64,000 bases of DNA from Paracoccus sp. PAMC 22219. GTDB taxonomy: Bacteria > Pseudomonadota > Alphaproteobacteria > Rhodobacterales > Rhodobacteraceae. Location of the stretch: positions 1 through 64,000 of the forward strand of contig NZ_BBPH01000022.1 in the NCBI RefSeq assembly GCF_000787695.1, written 5' to 3'. Shown one piece after another: positions 1 to 9,904 of this stretch. A program made the translations under genes and the position numbers. Every line of letters begins with the position of its first letter. Positions within the stretch are counted from its first letter, which is position 1. Under the pieces are notes generated by a model. It was not told the DNA's origin and did no database searches. It was given only the letters and a program-made list of their open reading frames with translations.

Positions 1-1155
<1,155 letters not shown>

Positions 1156-1168
1156 AGGCACATCCTCG

Positions 1169-1663
1169 ATGCCATATCGTTGGACAGAAACGGCCCCGGA
1201 CACGTCCGGGGCCTTTTTGCAAACCGTGATCCTGTGGCCGCACCGATCTCTGCCCAAGCGGGGCTTCGTGTGGTTCATCGGCATCACGGCCGTGCTGCTG
1301 CTGCTGCCGATCCTGGCGGTGCTTGGCACGCAGGTGCTGTGGGGGCTGCTGCCGTTCATGGCGCTGACGGTGGGGGGCGTCTGGATCGCCCTGCGCCAGA
1401 CCTATCGCACCGGCCAGACGCGCGAGGAGCTGGTCATGGACCGCACCCACCTGCAGATCCGGCGCAATGATCCGGGTCGCCCGGAACGCCTGTGGCAGAC
1501 CAACAGCTATTGGGTGCGCCCCGGCCTGCGCAACGGACCAGTCGAGGCCTATCTGACCCTGTCGGACGGCCAGCGCGAGATCGAGCTGGGCGCGTTCCTA
1601 ACCCCCGACGAACGCCGCACCCTGTGCGACGAGCTGATGCGGCGGCTGGCGCGCCTGCGCTAG
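1169..1663 (+). CDS. DUF2244 membrane protein
   Basis: A 164-residue protein of the DUF2244 family, which is usually found beside cytochrome oxidase genes in Rhodobacterales; its function is not known. Two hydrophobic segments at about residues 33-52 and 56-74 are followed by a soluble beta-rich domain containing the family's Trp/Pro-rich centre (WVRPGL). The start ATG 1169 is kept because MPY(R/E)W is the usual N-terminus of relatives and a GAAGG lies 10 bases upstream. The first codons contain a complete terminator hairpin. The stop TAG shares a CTAG with the convergent DUF3008 gene. Confidence 0.85.
   Translation: MPYRWTETAPDTSGAFLQTVILWPHRSLPKRGFVWFIGITAVLLLLPILAVLGTQVLWGLLPFMALTVGGVWIALRQTYRTGQTREELVMDRTHLQIRRNDPGRPERLWQTNSYWVRPGLRNGPVEAYLTLSDGQREIELGAFLTPDERRTLCDELMRRLARLR
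1192..1218 (+). terminator. Intrinsic terminator inside the start of the DUF2244 gene
   Basis: Two 10-base arms, 1192-1201 and 1204-1213, are exact inverted repeats of the form GGCCCCGGAC/GTCCGGGGCC, followed by five T (1214-1218). It has the form of a rho-independent terminator for ctaD. It lies within codons 8-17 of the next gene rather than between genes. Confidence 0.75.
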
Positions 1664-1848
1664 TCGTCGTCGGCGCGGTCGGGCAGGCCGTCGTGGTCGG
1701 TCGCGGCAAAGTCTTCCAGCTCGGCCTCGGTCATGCTGTGATACATGTCCTTGGACGCGCCCTGCAGGTCGCAGACCTTTGTTTCGCCGCGCTTGGCGGA
1801 CAGGGCGGCGCCGGCGGCGCGTTGCTGGGCTTTGGATCGTGCGGGCAT
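1660..1848 (-). CDS. DUF3008 small basic protein
   Basis: A 62-residue charged protein starting MPARSKAQQRAAGAAL, a pattern typical of DUF3008 proteins, which have no defined function. It is rich in Lys, Arg and Ala at the N-terminus and acidic at the C-terminus. I chose ATG at 1848 over a GTG seven codons upstream because AGGAGGTGA precedes it by 4-5 bases. The stop codon overlaps that of the convergent DUF2244 gene. Confidence 0.8.
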   Translation of the reverse strand: MPARSKAQQRAAGAALSAKRGETKVCDLQGASKDMYHSMTEAELEDFAATDHDGLPDRADDD

Positions 1849-1893
1849 GGGGTCACCTCCTGCCCGCACAACGCCTGATCCGCCGGGGCGGTT

Positions 1894-2355
1894 TCAGGCC
1901 AGCAGGCGCGCCTTGACCGCCGGACCCACGGCGCCAAAATCCATCTGTCCGGCATGGCGTTCCTTCAGCGCGGCCATCACGCGACCCATGTCGCGGATGC
2001 CCTCGGCGCCCAGATCGGCGATGGCGGCATCGATCGCGGCGGTCGTCTCGGTGGCGTCCATCGGGCGGGGCAGGAATTCCTGGATCACGCCGATCTCGTC
2101 CTCTTCCTTGGCGGCCAGTTCCAGACGGCCGCCCTCCTCATAGGCACTGGCCGATTCCTGGCGCTGCTTGACCATGCGCGACAGGATCAGGACCAGGTCG
2201 CCCTCGGTCAGGGTGCCGTCGGTGTCGCCGCCGCGCGCGGCGATCTCGCGGTCCTTGACGGCGGCGGCGATCAGGCGCAGCGTCGACAGCCGGGCGCTGT
2301 CGCGGGCCTTCATCGCCTCTTTCGTGGCGGCTTGCAGCTTGGCGCGCAGATCCAT
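1894..2355 (-). CDS. GatB/YqeY domain protein
   Basis: A 153-residue YqeY-type protein. The domain resembles the C-terminal tRNA-binding region of the GatB amidotransferase subunit; the role of the free-standing form is unproven. Seen: MDLRAKLQAATKEAMKAR at the start, the STLRLI segment, and the closing pattern MGRVMAALKERHAGQMDFG that marks the family. The start at 2355 gives the usual family length; an upstream in-frame extension has no family-like sequence. It diverges from carA, and the 154-base gap holds the carA promoter. Confidence 0.9.
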   Translation of the reverse strand: MDLRAKLQAATKEAMKARDSARLSTLRLIAAAVKDREIAARGGDTDGTLTEGDLVLILSRMVKQRQESASAYEEGGRLELAAKEEDEIGVIQEFLPRPMDATETTAAIDAAIADLGAEGIRDMGRVMAALKERHAGQMDFGAVGPAVKARLLA

Positions 2356-2451
2356 CTTCGTCTCCAACCCAAGGCGCGGGATGCGCCCGAAAGAACCGCA
2401 TCTAGCCCCCCGCGGTCCGTGTTTCAAGCGCGGCCCCCGGACCGCTGCGGG

Positions 2452-2480
2452 TTGACCTTGGGGCGCGCGCCCCCTATTCA
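2452..2480 (+). promoter_or_regulatory. Sigma-70 type promoter candidate for carA
   Basis: TTGACC at 2452-2457 and TATTCA at 2475-2480 are 17 bases apart, ending 29 bases before the carA ATG. The spacer contains a perfect 14-base G/C palindrome (2460-2473). Assigned from consensus likeness and spacing only. Confidence 0.5.
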
Positions 2481-2509
2481 CCGCCTGATTTCATTCCAGA
2501 GGTGCCGAC

Positions 2510-3658
2510 ATGGCTGCTAAACCGACCGCGTGCCTGGCGCTTGCCGACGGGACCGTCTTCTATGGCATGGGCTTCGGCGCCCCCGGCGAAGTCGTCGCCG
2601 AACTGGTCTTCAACACCGCGATGACCGGCTACCAGGAGATCATGACTGATCCCTCCTATGCCAGCCAGATCGTGACCTTCACCTTCCCCCATATCGGCAA
2701 CACCGGCGTCACCGAAGAGGATGACGAGGCACCCGACCCGGTCGCCAGCGGCATCGTCGTGCGGTGGGACCCGACAGAGCCGTCGAACTGGCGCAGCACG
2801 TCGGAACTGACCGACTGGATGGCGCGCCGCGGCCGCATCGGCATCGGCGGCGTCGACACCCGCCGCCTGACCCGCGCGATCCGCCAACAGGGCGCGCCGC
2901 ACGTCGTGCTGGCCCATGACCCCGACGGCAATTTCAACATCGAGGCCATGATCGCCCGCGCCCGCGACTGGCCGGGTCTGGTCGGGCTGGACCTGGCCCG
3001 CGGCGTCAGCTGCGCCCAAAGCTATCGTTGGGACCAGGGCGCATGGGAATGGGGCACGGGCTTTGGCACCGCGCCCGGCGACCGGCCGTTCAAGGTCGTG
3101 GCGCTGGACTACGGCGCGAAACGCAACATCCTGCGCTCGCTTGTGGCGTTCGGGGCCGATGTCACCGTCCTGCCGGCCACCGCCACCGCGGCCGAGGTGA
3201 TGGCGCATGAGCCCGAGGGCGTGTTCCTGTCCAACGGCCCCGGCGATCCGGCCGCGACCGGCGCCTATGCCGTGCCGATGATTCAGGACCTGCTGGGCCG
3301 TGACATGCCGATCTTTGGCATCTGCCTGGGTCACCAGATGCTGGCGCTGGCGCTTGGCGCCAAGACCGTCAAGATGAGCCACGGCCATCACGGCGCGAAC
3401 CATCCCGTGCGCGACGTGGAGACCGGCAAGGTCGAGATCACCTCGATGAACCACGGCTTTGCGGTCGATTCGCAAAGCCTGCCTGTCGGCGTGATCGAGA
3501 CTCATGTCAGCCTGTTCGACGGCAGCAACTGCGGCATCCGCATGCAGGACAAGCCGGTCTTCTCGGTCCAGCACCACCCCGAGGCGTCCCCCGGGCCGCA
3601 GGACAGTCTGTACCTGTTCAAGCGGTTCACCGATTCGATGCGCGCACGCCGCGCCTGA
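2510..3658 (+). CDS. carA: Carbamoyl-phosphate synthase small subunit
   Basis: The glutaminase subunit of carbamoyl-phosphate synthase: it hydrolyses glutamine and passes ammonia to CarB to make carbamoyl phosphate for arginine and pyrimidines. At 382 residues it has family length. The N-terminal CPSase domain contains ADGTVFYGMGFG near residue 12. The C-terminal class I amidotransferase domain has the GP(G)DP motif, the nucleophile Cys in GICLGHQ, and the catalytic His/Glu in HHPEASPGP near the end. carB is not in the window. The start ATG 2510 follows GAGGT at about 7 bases. An inverted repeat at 3671-3702 follows the stop. Confidence 0.97.
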   Translation: MAAKPTACLALADGTVFYGMGFGAPGEVVAELVFNTAMTGYQEIMTDPSYASQIVTFTFPHIGNTGVTEEDDEAPDPVASGIVVRWDPTEPSNWRSTSELTDWMARRGRIGIGGVDTRRLTRAIRQQGAPHVVLAHDPDGNFNIEAMIARARDWPGLVGLDLARGVSCAQSYRWDQGAWEWGTGFGTAPGDRPFKVVALDYGAKRNILRSLVAFGADVTVLPATATAAEVMAHEPEGVFLSNGPGDPAATGAYAVPMIQDLLGRDMPIFGICLGHQMLALALGAKTVKMSHGHHGANHPVRDVETGKVEITSMNHGFAVDSQSLPVGVIETHVSLFDGSNCGIRMQDKPVFSVQHHPEASPGPQDSLYLFKRFTDSMRARRA

Positions 3659-3670
3659 CGGTGAAATGCC

Positions 3671-3702
3671 CCCGTGCGACCAGTTTTTACCGGTCGCACG
3701 GG
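3671..3702 (+). terminator. Hairpin downstream of carA
   Basis: CCCGTGCGACC at 3671-3681 and its exact complement at 3692-3702 enclose a 10-base loop. An 11-bp GC-rich stem placed 13 bases after the carA stop suggests transcription termination, though only a weak T-rich stretch follows. Confidence 0.55.
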
Positions 3703-3707
3703 ATCGC

Positions 3708-3722
3708 TTAATCTTCTGTTAA
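3708..3722 (+). promoter_or_regulatory. CtrA binding box candidate (TTAA-N7-TTAA)
   Basis: TTAATCTTCTGTTAA is a perfect match to the TTAA-N7-TTAA consensus bound by the alphaproteobacterial cell-cycle regulator CtrA. It sits 43 bases upstream of the glycosyltransferase ATG and just after the carA hairpin, so it belongs to the downstream gene. Such AT-only tetrads are unusual in DNA this GC-rich. CtrA itself is not in the window. Confidence 0.5.
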
Positions 3723-3765
3723 CGCATGACGTTCCAAGACGGGTCGATCCTGATGGGAAACGACC

Positions 3766-5901
3766 ATGGCGCAGCCTGCCCCCCTGCCCCGGCCTGCCAA
3801 CCTGCCCGATCCGGCGACCGCCGGCAGTGCGGTCCTGTGCGGGCCGACGCTGGCCCCGCGCGACCGTCGGTCGCTTGGGCAGATCCTGCTGGAGGATGGG
3901 GCGGTCGATGCGGGCGACCTGCTCAAGGCGACGGTGATCCAGCAAAGGCTGCGCATTCGGCTGGACCAGGTTCTGCTGGCCCAAGGAATGGTCCAGCCGT
4001 CAGCCCTGGCCCGCGCGCTGTCGCGCCAATGGCGCACCACCGCGATCGACCCCGACGTGACGCCCGCCGATCCGCGGCTGATCGACGATGCGGGCGCCGG
4101 GTTCTGCCTGACGCACGGGCTGCTGCCCTGGCGGCGAATCGGCGGGGTGACCTGGATCGCAACCGCGCGGCCCGATGATTTTGCGGCCGTGCTGCCCCTG
4201 CTGCCGCGCCAGTTCGGCCAAGTCCGCATGCTGCTGTGCAGCGCCGACCAGGCCCAGGGCGGGGTGCTGAATTCGCGCCGCACCCGCCTGATCCGCGAGG
4301 CGGAGACCCGCGTCCCCGCCATCGAAAGCTGCCGCACTCAGAACCAGGCCCGCACCGCACGCCTGGCGATCGCGGCGCTGGCCCTGACCGGGGCGGGGCT
4401 GGTCCTGATTCCGACGGTGATCGTGGGACTGCTGACCTTTTGGGCGGTGCTGACCCTGGTGACGCAGAGCGGGCTGAAGCTGGCCTCGTTCCTGGCGGCG
4501 CGGCGTGCGGTGCGCGAACAGGACGAACATGCGCTGGCCGTTCGGCAGGGGCATTTGGTCCCCCCGCAAATGGAAACCGCGCTGCCGCTGATATCGGTCA
4601 TGGTGCCGCTGTTTCACGAAGACGACGTGGCGGGCAAGCTGGTCGCGCGGCTGGCCCGGTTGGACTATCCCCGAGAGCTGACCGACATCCTGCTGGTGAT
4701 CGAGGCCAGCGACGAGATCACCGAGGCCGCGCTGGACGGCGTGCGCCTGCCGCACTGGATCCGCGTCGTGCGGGTGCCGGACGGGCCGATCAAGACCAAA
4801 CCCCGGGCGCTGAACTATGCGCTGAATTTTTGCCGCGGGCAGATCGTGGGCATCTGGGACGCCGAGGATCGCCCCGACCCCGATCAGCTGCACAAGGTCG
4901 CGCGGCGGTTCCATTTCGCCCCGGCGGACGTCGCCTGCCTGCAGGGGGCGCTGGATTATTACAACCCGCGCACCAATTGGCTGGCACGGTGTTTCACCAT
5001 CGAATACGCAGGCTGGTTCCGCATTCTTTTGCCGGGGGTGGCGCGGCTTGGGCTGATCGTGCCCCTGGGCGGCACCACGTTGTTCTTTCGCCGCGATCTG
5101 CTGGAACAGGTCGGTGCCTGGGACGCGTGGAACGTGACCGAGGATGCCGATCTGGGCGTCCGTCTGGCGCGCCGCGGCTATCGGACAGAGATCATCGAGA
5201 CGACCACCGACGAGGAGGCCAACTGTCGCGCCCTGCCTTGGGTCAAGCAGCGGTCCCGCTGGCTCAAGGGTTACGCGATGACTTGGGCCGTGCACATGCG
5301 CGATCCGGCAGCGCTCTATCGCGATCTGGGGGCGTGGCGGTTCTGGGGCTTTCAGGTCCAGTTCCTGGGCGCGCTGTCGCAATACCTGCTGGCGCCGATC
5401 CTGTGGAGCTTCTGGCTGCTGACCTTTGGCCTGCCGCATCCCCTGCGCGCGCCGCTGGAGACCAGCGTCGGATCCTGGGCGATCGCCGGCCTGTTCGGTC
5501 TGTTCGTCGCCTCCGAGGCGCTGAGCATCTTTGTCGGCATGCGCGCGGTCAGCGGCGCGAAACATCGCCACCTGATGCCGTGGGTTCCGACGCTGCATTT
5601 CTATTACCCGCTTGGCTGCCTGGCGGGATGGAAGGCCATCTACGAAGTCGTGGCCAAGCCCTTTTACTGGGACAAGACCGCCCACGGCCTGTTCGTCGAG
5701 GCCGGTGACGCGCCCGAGATCCCGCTGGCGCCGGGCATGGTGTCGATCCCGGTCCTGGGCCAGATTGGCGGCCGGTCCCTGGCCGAGGTCGCGGCAGACC
5801 TGCAGGCCAGCGCGGGACACGCCCGCGTCGGGCAAATCGATGCCCCGACCGTCGAACCCGAATCCATGCGCTTTCCCCAGGATCGCGCCGCCAGCGGCTA
5901 G
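3766..5901 (+). CDS. MshEN-domain glycosyltransferase family 2 (membrane polysaccharide synthase)
   Basis: A 711-residue processive-type inner-membrane glycosyltransferase. Residues about 34-110 form a GspE/MshE N-terminal-like domain with two copies of the RLGxxLLxxG...LxxAxxxQ pattern, at residues 34 and 64; such MshEN domains bind c-di-GMP in known cases. Two membrane helices (about 200-245) precede a GT2 domain with the expected Asp sites (EASDE near 314, DAED near 365, TEDAD near 458) and QRSRW near 495, the QxxRW motif of cellulose/hyaluronan-type synthases. More helices follow. NfrB of E. coli combines the same domains in the opposite order. The sugar substrate is unknown. A CtrA box precedes the gene; the stop shares CTAG with glnE. 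Confidence 0.85.
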   Translation: MAQPAPLPRPANLPDPATAGSAVLCGPTLAPRDRRSLGQILLEDGAVDAGDLLKATVIQQRLRIRLDQVLLAQGMVQPSALARALSRQWRTTAIDPDVTPADPRLIDDAGAGFCLTHGLLPWRRIGGVTWIATARPDDFAAVLPLLPRQFGQVRMLLCSADQAQGGVLNSRRTRLIREAETRVPAIESCRTQNQARTARLAIAALALTGAGLVLIPTVIVGLLTFWAVLTLVTQSGLKLASFLAARRAVREQDEHALAVRQGHLVPPQMETALPLISVMVPLFHEDDVAGKLVARLARLDYPRELTDILLVIEASDEITEAALDGVRLPHWIRVVRVPDGPIKTKPRALNYALNFCRGQIVGIWDAEDRPDPDQLHKVARRFHFAPADVACLQGALDYYNPRTNWLARCFTIEYAGWFRILLPGVARLGLIVPLGGTTLFFRRDLLEQVGAWDAWNVTEDADLGVRLARRGYRTEIIETTTDEEANCRALPWVKQRSRWLKGYAMTWAVHMRDPAALYRDLGAWRFWGFQVQFLGALSQYLLAPILWSFWLLTFGLPHPLRAPLETSVGSWAIAGLFGLFVASEALSIFVGMRAVSGAKHRHLMPWVPTLHFYYPLGCLAGWKAIYEVVAKPFYWDKTAHGLFVEAGDAPEIPLAPGMVSIPVLGQIGGRSLAEVAADLQASAGHARVGQIDAPTVEPESMRFPQDRAASG

Positions 5902-8697
5902 CCGGGCGGGGTGTCGCCGGACAATCGTTCTTCGACGATGGCCTGCACCGTGTCGAAATCCCGAACCAGACGGTCGCGCAGGGCCTGCGGGCTGTCCGCC
6001 TCGACCTCGCGCAGCAGGAAGTCCTGGCCGCCGCGTCCGATCTCGTCCATGTCCAGCGGCCTGTCGGTCAGCAGGCGGGCGGCGGCATGCACGCGCCACA
6101 ACCCCCGCCAGATCGACGACAGACGGTCCGCCTGTTCCGCGGACAGCAGGCCTGCCCTGCGACCCGCGCGAAGCTGCGCCAGCGTCGACCGCGCCGGATC
6201 GCCCGCCCGCAGCGCACAGCTTTGCGCCAGCAGGTCGATGTCCTGCAGCCGCCCGGCCCCCTGACGCACGTCGAAGACCCCGCCCGGCGGCTTGGCCGCG
6301 AACAGGCGGTCGCGCATCTGGCCGGTGTCGGGCAGCACCCGGGGGTCGGTGCCGCGTTCGGTCAGGACCTGCAGACGCAGGGCCTCGATCTGCTGGCACA
6401 GCGTCTCCGCGTCGGGACCGATCTGCGCCACGCAGCGGGCACGGGTCAGGGCCAGATGCTCCCACGTCCAGGCCTCGGTCATCTGATAGGTGCCGAAACT
6501 GTCGATGGAGGTCGCCACCGGCCCCTGCCGCCCCGACGGGCGCAGCCGCATGTCGACCTCGTAGAGGCGGCCTTCGGCGGTGGGGGCGGACAGGGCGGTG
6601 ACCATCGCCTGTGTCAGGCGCGCGTAATAGGGGCGCGCGGCCAGCGGGCGCGGCCCATCGGATGCGTCGACCCCGTCCGCGTCATAGATCACGATCAGGT
6701 CCAGATCCGACCCCGCGTTCAGCACCCGCGCACCCAGAGAGCCCATGCCCACGACCACCGCGCCCCGCCCCGGCGGCGGGCCGTGGCGGCGGGCGAAATC
6801 GGCGGCCGTCACCGGCAGCAGCGCCGCCACGCAGCGCCGGCAAGGTCGGCGTATTGCACCGCGGCCTCGTCCGCGCCGATCAGGCCGCGCAGGTGATGGA
6901 CGCCGATGCGGAACTGCCATTCATGCGCCCACCGGCGCGCCGCATCCAGCGCGCGTTCATAACCGCCGCCGGGCTGGGTCAGCGCGCGCTGCAGGACCGC
7001 GTCCAGCTCCGCCACCAGACCCGCCTCGGCGGGCCATGGCGCGAAGAAGCTGCCCGCCAGCACGCCGTCCAGGACCGACGGGTGGCGCGCCAGGTAGGCG
7101 GCCAGCGCGGGCGCGGTGCCGCAGATGTCGACGATCAGGTCGATCAGCTGGGGATTGGCCTCGAACAGGGAAAACAGCTGGACCCCCGCAGGCAGCCCGG
7201 ACAGGACGCTGTCGAACCGGGCCAGCGCCTCGGCCGGGTGGCCGGCGCGGGCCATGCGCGACAGAAGCGGCGCCTCGATCCGGTGAAAGATCTGGCGCGC
7301 GCGGTCGGACCGCAGCGCCGGATAGGTCTGCCAGCCTGGATCACCGCCCGCGATTCGTCGGACAGGTCGGGAACGGTGTCGGTCGGCTCGGACGGGGCGA
7401 AGAAACGCTCGGTCAGCGCATGCACGCGTTCCAACCGCGATTTCAGTCGGGCGCACCACGCATCGGCATCGGGCTCGCCCATCAGGGCGGCGATGGTGGT
7501 CAGGCCCTGATCGTCCTTGGGCAGGCTGTGGGTCTGGGCGTCATTCACCATCTGGATACGGTGTTCGATGTCGCGATGTTCGCGGTAATGCGCCGTCAGT
7601 TCGTCGGCGACGTCCCGGGGGATCCAGTTCTTGGCCGCCAGCGCGGCCAGCCCGCCGACCGTGTCGCGGCATTGCAGGTCGCGGTCGCGCCCGCCCGCGA
7701 TCAGCTGACGGGTCTGGGTAAAGAACTCGATCTCGCGGATGCCGCCGCGGCCAAGCTTCAGGTTGTGGCCCGCCACCTCCAGCCGCCCGCCCAGACCCTT
7801 GTGGTCGCGGATGCGCAGCCGCATGTCATGGGCGTCCTGGATGGCCGCGAAATCCAGATGCTTGCGCCAGACAAAGGGACGCAATTCGCGCAGCAGGCGT
7901 TCGCCCGCGGCGATGTCGCCCGCCGCCGCGCGCGCCTTGATGAAGGCCGCGCGTTCCCAGGTCCGCCCCTCGGCCTCGTAATAGGCCAGCGCCGCGGCGG
8001 TCGAGATGCAGACCGGCGTCACTGCCGCATCGGGCCGCAGCCGCAGGTCGGTGCGAAAGACATAGCCGTGGTCGGTCACGTCAGACAGGGTCGCGGCCAT
8101 CCGCCGCGTGGCACGGATCAGGGCGGCGCGGGCCTCCATCTGGTCGGCCTCGGCGTAGGCGGTCTCGTCGAACAGCACGATCAGGTCTATGTCGGAACTG
8201 TAGTTCAGCTCTCGTGCGCCGCCCTTCCCCATCGCCAGCGCGAAGATGCCGCCCGCATCGGCGGTGGTGGCGGGCAGCTTGCCGCGCCGGATCTCGGTCG
8301 CGACATGAACGCGCAGGGCCAGGTCGACGGCGCGGTCGGCCAGGTCGGACAGCGCGCCCGTCACCTGCTCCAGTGACCAGACCCCGCCCAGATCGGCCAG
8401 CGCCGCCAGCAGCGCCACCCGCCGCTTGGCCCGGCGCAAGGCCACGCCAAGCGCGTCCGCGTCCAGCGATTGCAGGCCCTGCGTCTCGCGCGCGACGACA
8501 TCGTCGTGGTCCAGCGCATCGGGCAGCCAGTCGGCCTCGGACCGCAGCAGGCCTGCCAGATAGGGGCTGCTGCCCGCAGTACCCGCGATCAGGTCGCGCA
8601 TCCGGTCGGACAGGGTCGGGAACAGCGCCGCGACATCCGCCCCACGGGCGGCGTCGACGGGCAGCGGAAGGCGGGTGATGCGGGTCTGAAAGCTCAT
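5898..8697 (-). pseudogene. glnE: Glutamine synthetase adenylyltransferase/adenylyl-removase, two frameshifts as sequenced
   Basis: GlnE adenylylates and deadenylylates glutamine synthetase to tune nitrogen assimilation. Three abutting frames carry one protein: residues from 8697 (MSFQTRITRLPLP) to about 7335, then to about 6835, then to the stop at 5898. Both breaks are repaired by adding one base, giving about 933 residues, which is family length. The N-terminal nucleotidyltransferase site (GKGGARELNYSSDIDL) and the C-terminal one (GMGSLGARVLNAGSDLDL) are both present. Conserved sequence continues without loss across each break, so I favour sequencing deletions over real decay. Start 8697 is the ATG directly before conserved sequence. 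Its stop overlaps the glycosyltransferase stop. Confidence 0.85.
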
Positions 8698-8904
8698 GCG
8701 CGCCACCTTGCCGGGGCCGCCCCGGCCCGTCAACGCAACGCGCGGTAAACCATGTCGGACGGAACCGTCCGGCGCGCTGCTTTCCCCGCTTGGCCTGCCG
8801 GGAAATCGTTGCTAGGCTTTCGCGCATACCAACCCGCGATATGGAACCTTCCGCGCCCGCATGATCAGTCGCGACCTGACCAGATGCTGCAAGGGGCGCA
8901 CCTG

Positions 8905-9744
8905 ATGCGCCATACGTTGCCCCATGCGCCACAGTTCTATGTGACCGCGCCCCAGCCCTGCCCGTATCTGCACGGCCGCGCCGAACGAAAGCTGTTCACC
9001 GCACTGCAGGGGGACAACGCCGCCGAACTGAACAACGCGCTGTCGCGGCAGGGTTTCCGGCGGTCCCAGAACGTGCTGTACCGGCCCAGCTGCGAAAGCT
9101 GCGTGGCCTGCATGTCGGCGCGCATCCGGGTCGCGGATTTCCACCCCTCCAAGACGCAGCGCCGCATCACCACCCGCAACGGTGCCCTGCGCCGCCTGGC
9201 CACCAGTGCCTGGGCGACCGAGGATCAGTTCGAACTGTTCCGCCGTTATCTGGACAGCCGCCACGCGGATGGCGGTATGGCGGACATGGACATCTTCGAG
9301 TTCGCCGCGATGATAGAGGAGACGCCTGTCAAGACCCGCGTCATCGAATACCGCTGCAGCGACGATGCGATGCCGGTGCTGGCGCAGGGCGACGATCATC
9401 TGGCCGGGGTCTGCCTGACCGACGTGCTGGATGACGGGCTGAGCCTTGTCTACAGCTTCTATGACCCGCTGCTGCGGCCGGCCAGCATGGGCACCTATAT
9501 CATTCTGGACCATATCGAGATCGCGCGCGCCGCGGGCCTGCCCTATGTCTATCTGGGCTATTGGGTGCCCGGCAGCCGCAAGATGGACTACAAGGCCCGC
9601 TTCAGCGCGCTGGAGATCTACAAGGGCGGCGTGTGGCAGGATATCGGCAACCCCGAGGATCATTCGAACGAGGCGCACCCCCTGTCGGTCGATCCCATCG
9701 TCGAACAGGTCGCCCGCATCGCCCTGCCGCAATTCGACCGATAG
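8905..9744 (+). CDS. bpt: Bpt-type aminoacyl-tRNA-protein transferase (aspartate/glutamate leucyltransferase)
   Basis: A 279-residue member of the Bpt/ATE1 family, which moves an amino acid from its tRNA to the N-terminus of proteins ending in acidic residues, creating N-degrons for ClpS/ClpAP. Seen: the N-terminal Cys-containing ATE region with CPYLHGR and [12 protein letters not shown], then the C-terminal domain with YSFYDP and [18 protein letters not shown], which is very characteristic. I chose ATG 8905 ([16 protein letters not shown]); ATG 8884 is a possible earlier start. It is divergent from glnE across a 207-base gap in which I see no further gene. Confidence 0.92.
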   Translation: MRHTLPHAPQFYVTAPQPCPYLHGRAERKLFTALQGDNAAELNNALSRQGFRRSQNVLYRPSCESCVACMSARIRVADFHPSKTQRRITTRNGALRRLATSAWATEDQFELFRRYLDSRHADGGMADMDIFEFAAMIEETPVKTRVIEYRCSDDAMPVLAQGDDHLAGVCLTDVLDDGLSLVYSFYDPLLRPASMGTYIILDHIEIARAAGLPYVYLGYWVPGSRKMDYKARFSALEIYKGGVWQDIGNPEDHSNEAHPLSVDPIVEQVARIALPQFDR

Positions 9745-9813
9745 CGTCGGCCAAACCGCGAAATAAAGTTTCAATTTACGCCGCCCCTGCGTCACTTTCT
9801 CCACCAAATGCCA

Positions 9814-9842
9814 TTGACCCTGTCGGAGCCTGACCCTAGGTT
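9814..9842 (+). promoter_or_regulatory. Sigma-70 type promoter candidate for ilvB
   Basis: TTGACC at 9814-9819 and TAGGTT at 9837-9842 with a 17-base spacer lie about 60 bases ahead of the ilvB start. No leader peptide or attenuator hairpin is evident. Assigned by consensus and position only. Confidence 0.4.
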
Positions 9843-9904
9843 GCGCCGACGCGGGGCTGCAAATGGTGCGCCTTGCAGGTGTTTTTGATGGATGGAGCAA
9901 GACG

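Noticed and set aside
4000-6465. Open frame of 821 codons on the minus strand
   Set aside because: Antisense shadow of the MshEN-glycosyltransferase gene; the sense frame has GT2 motifs.
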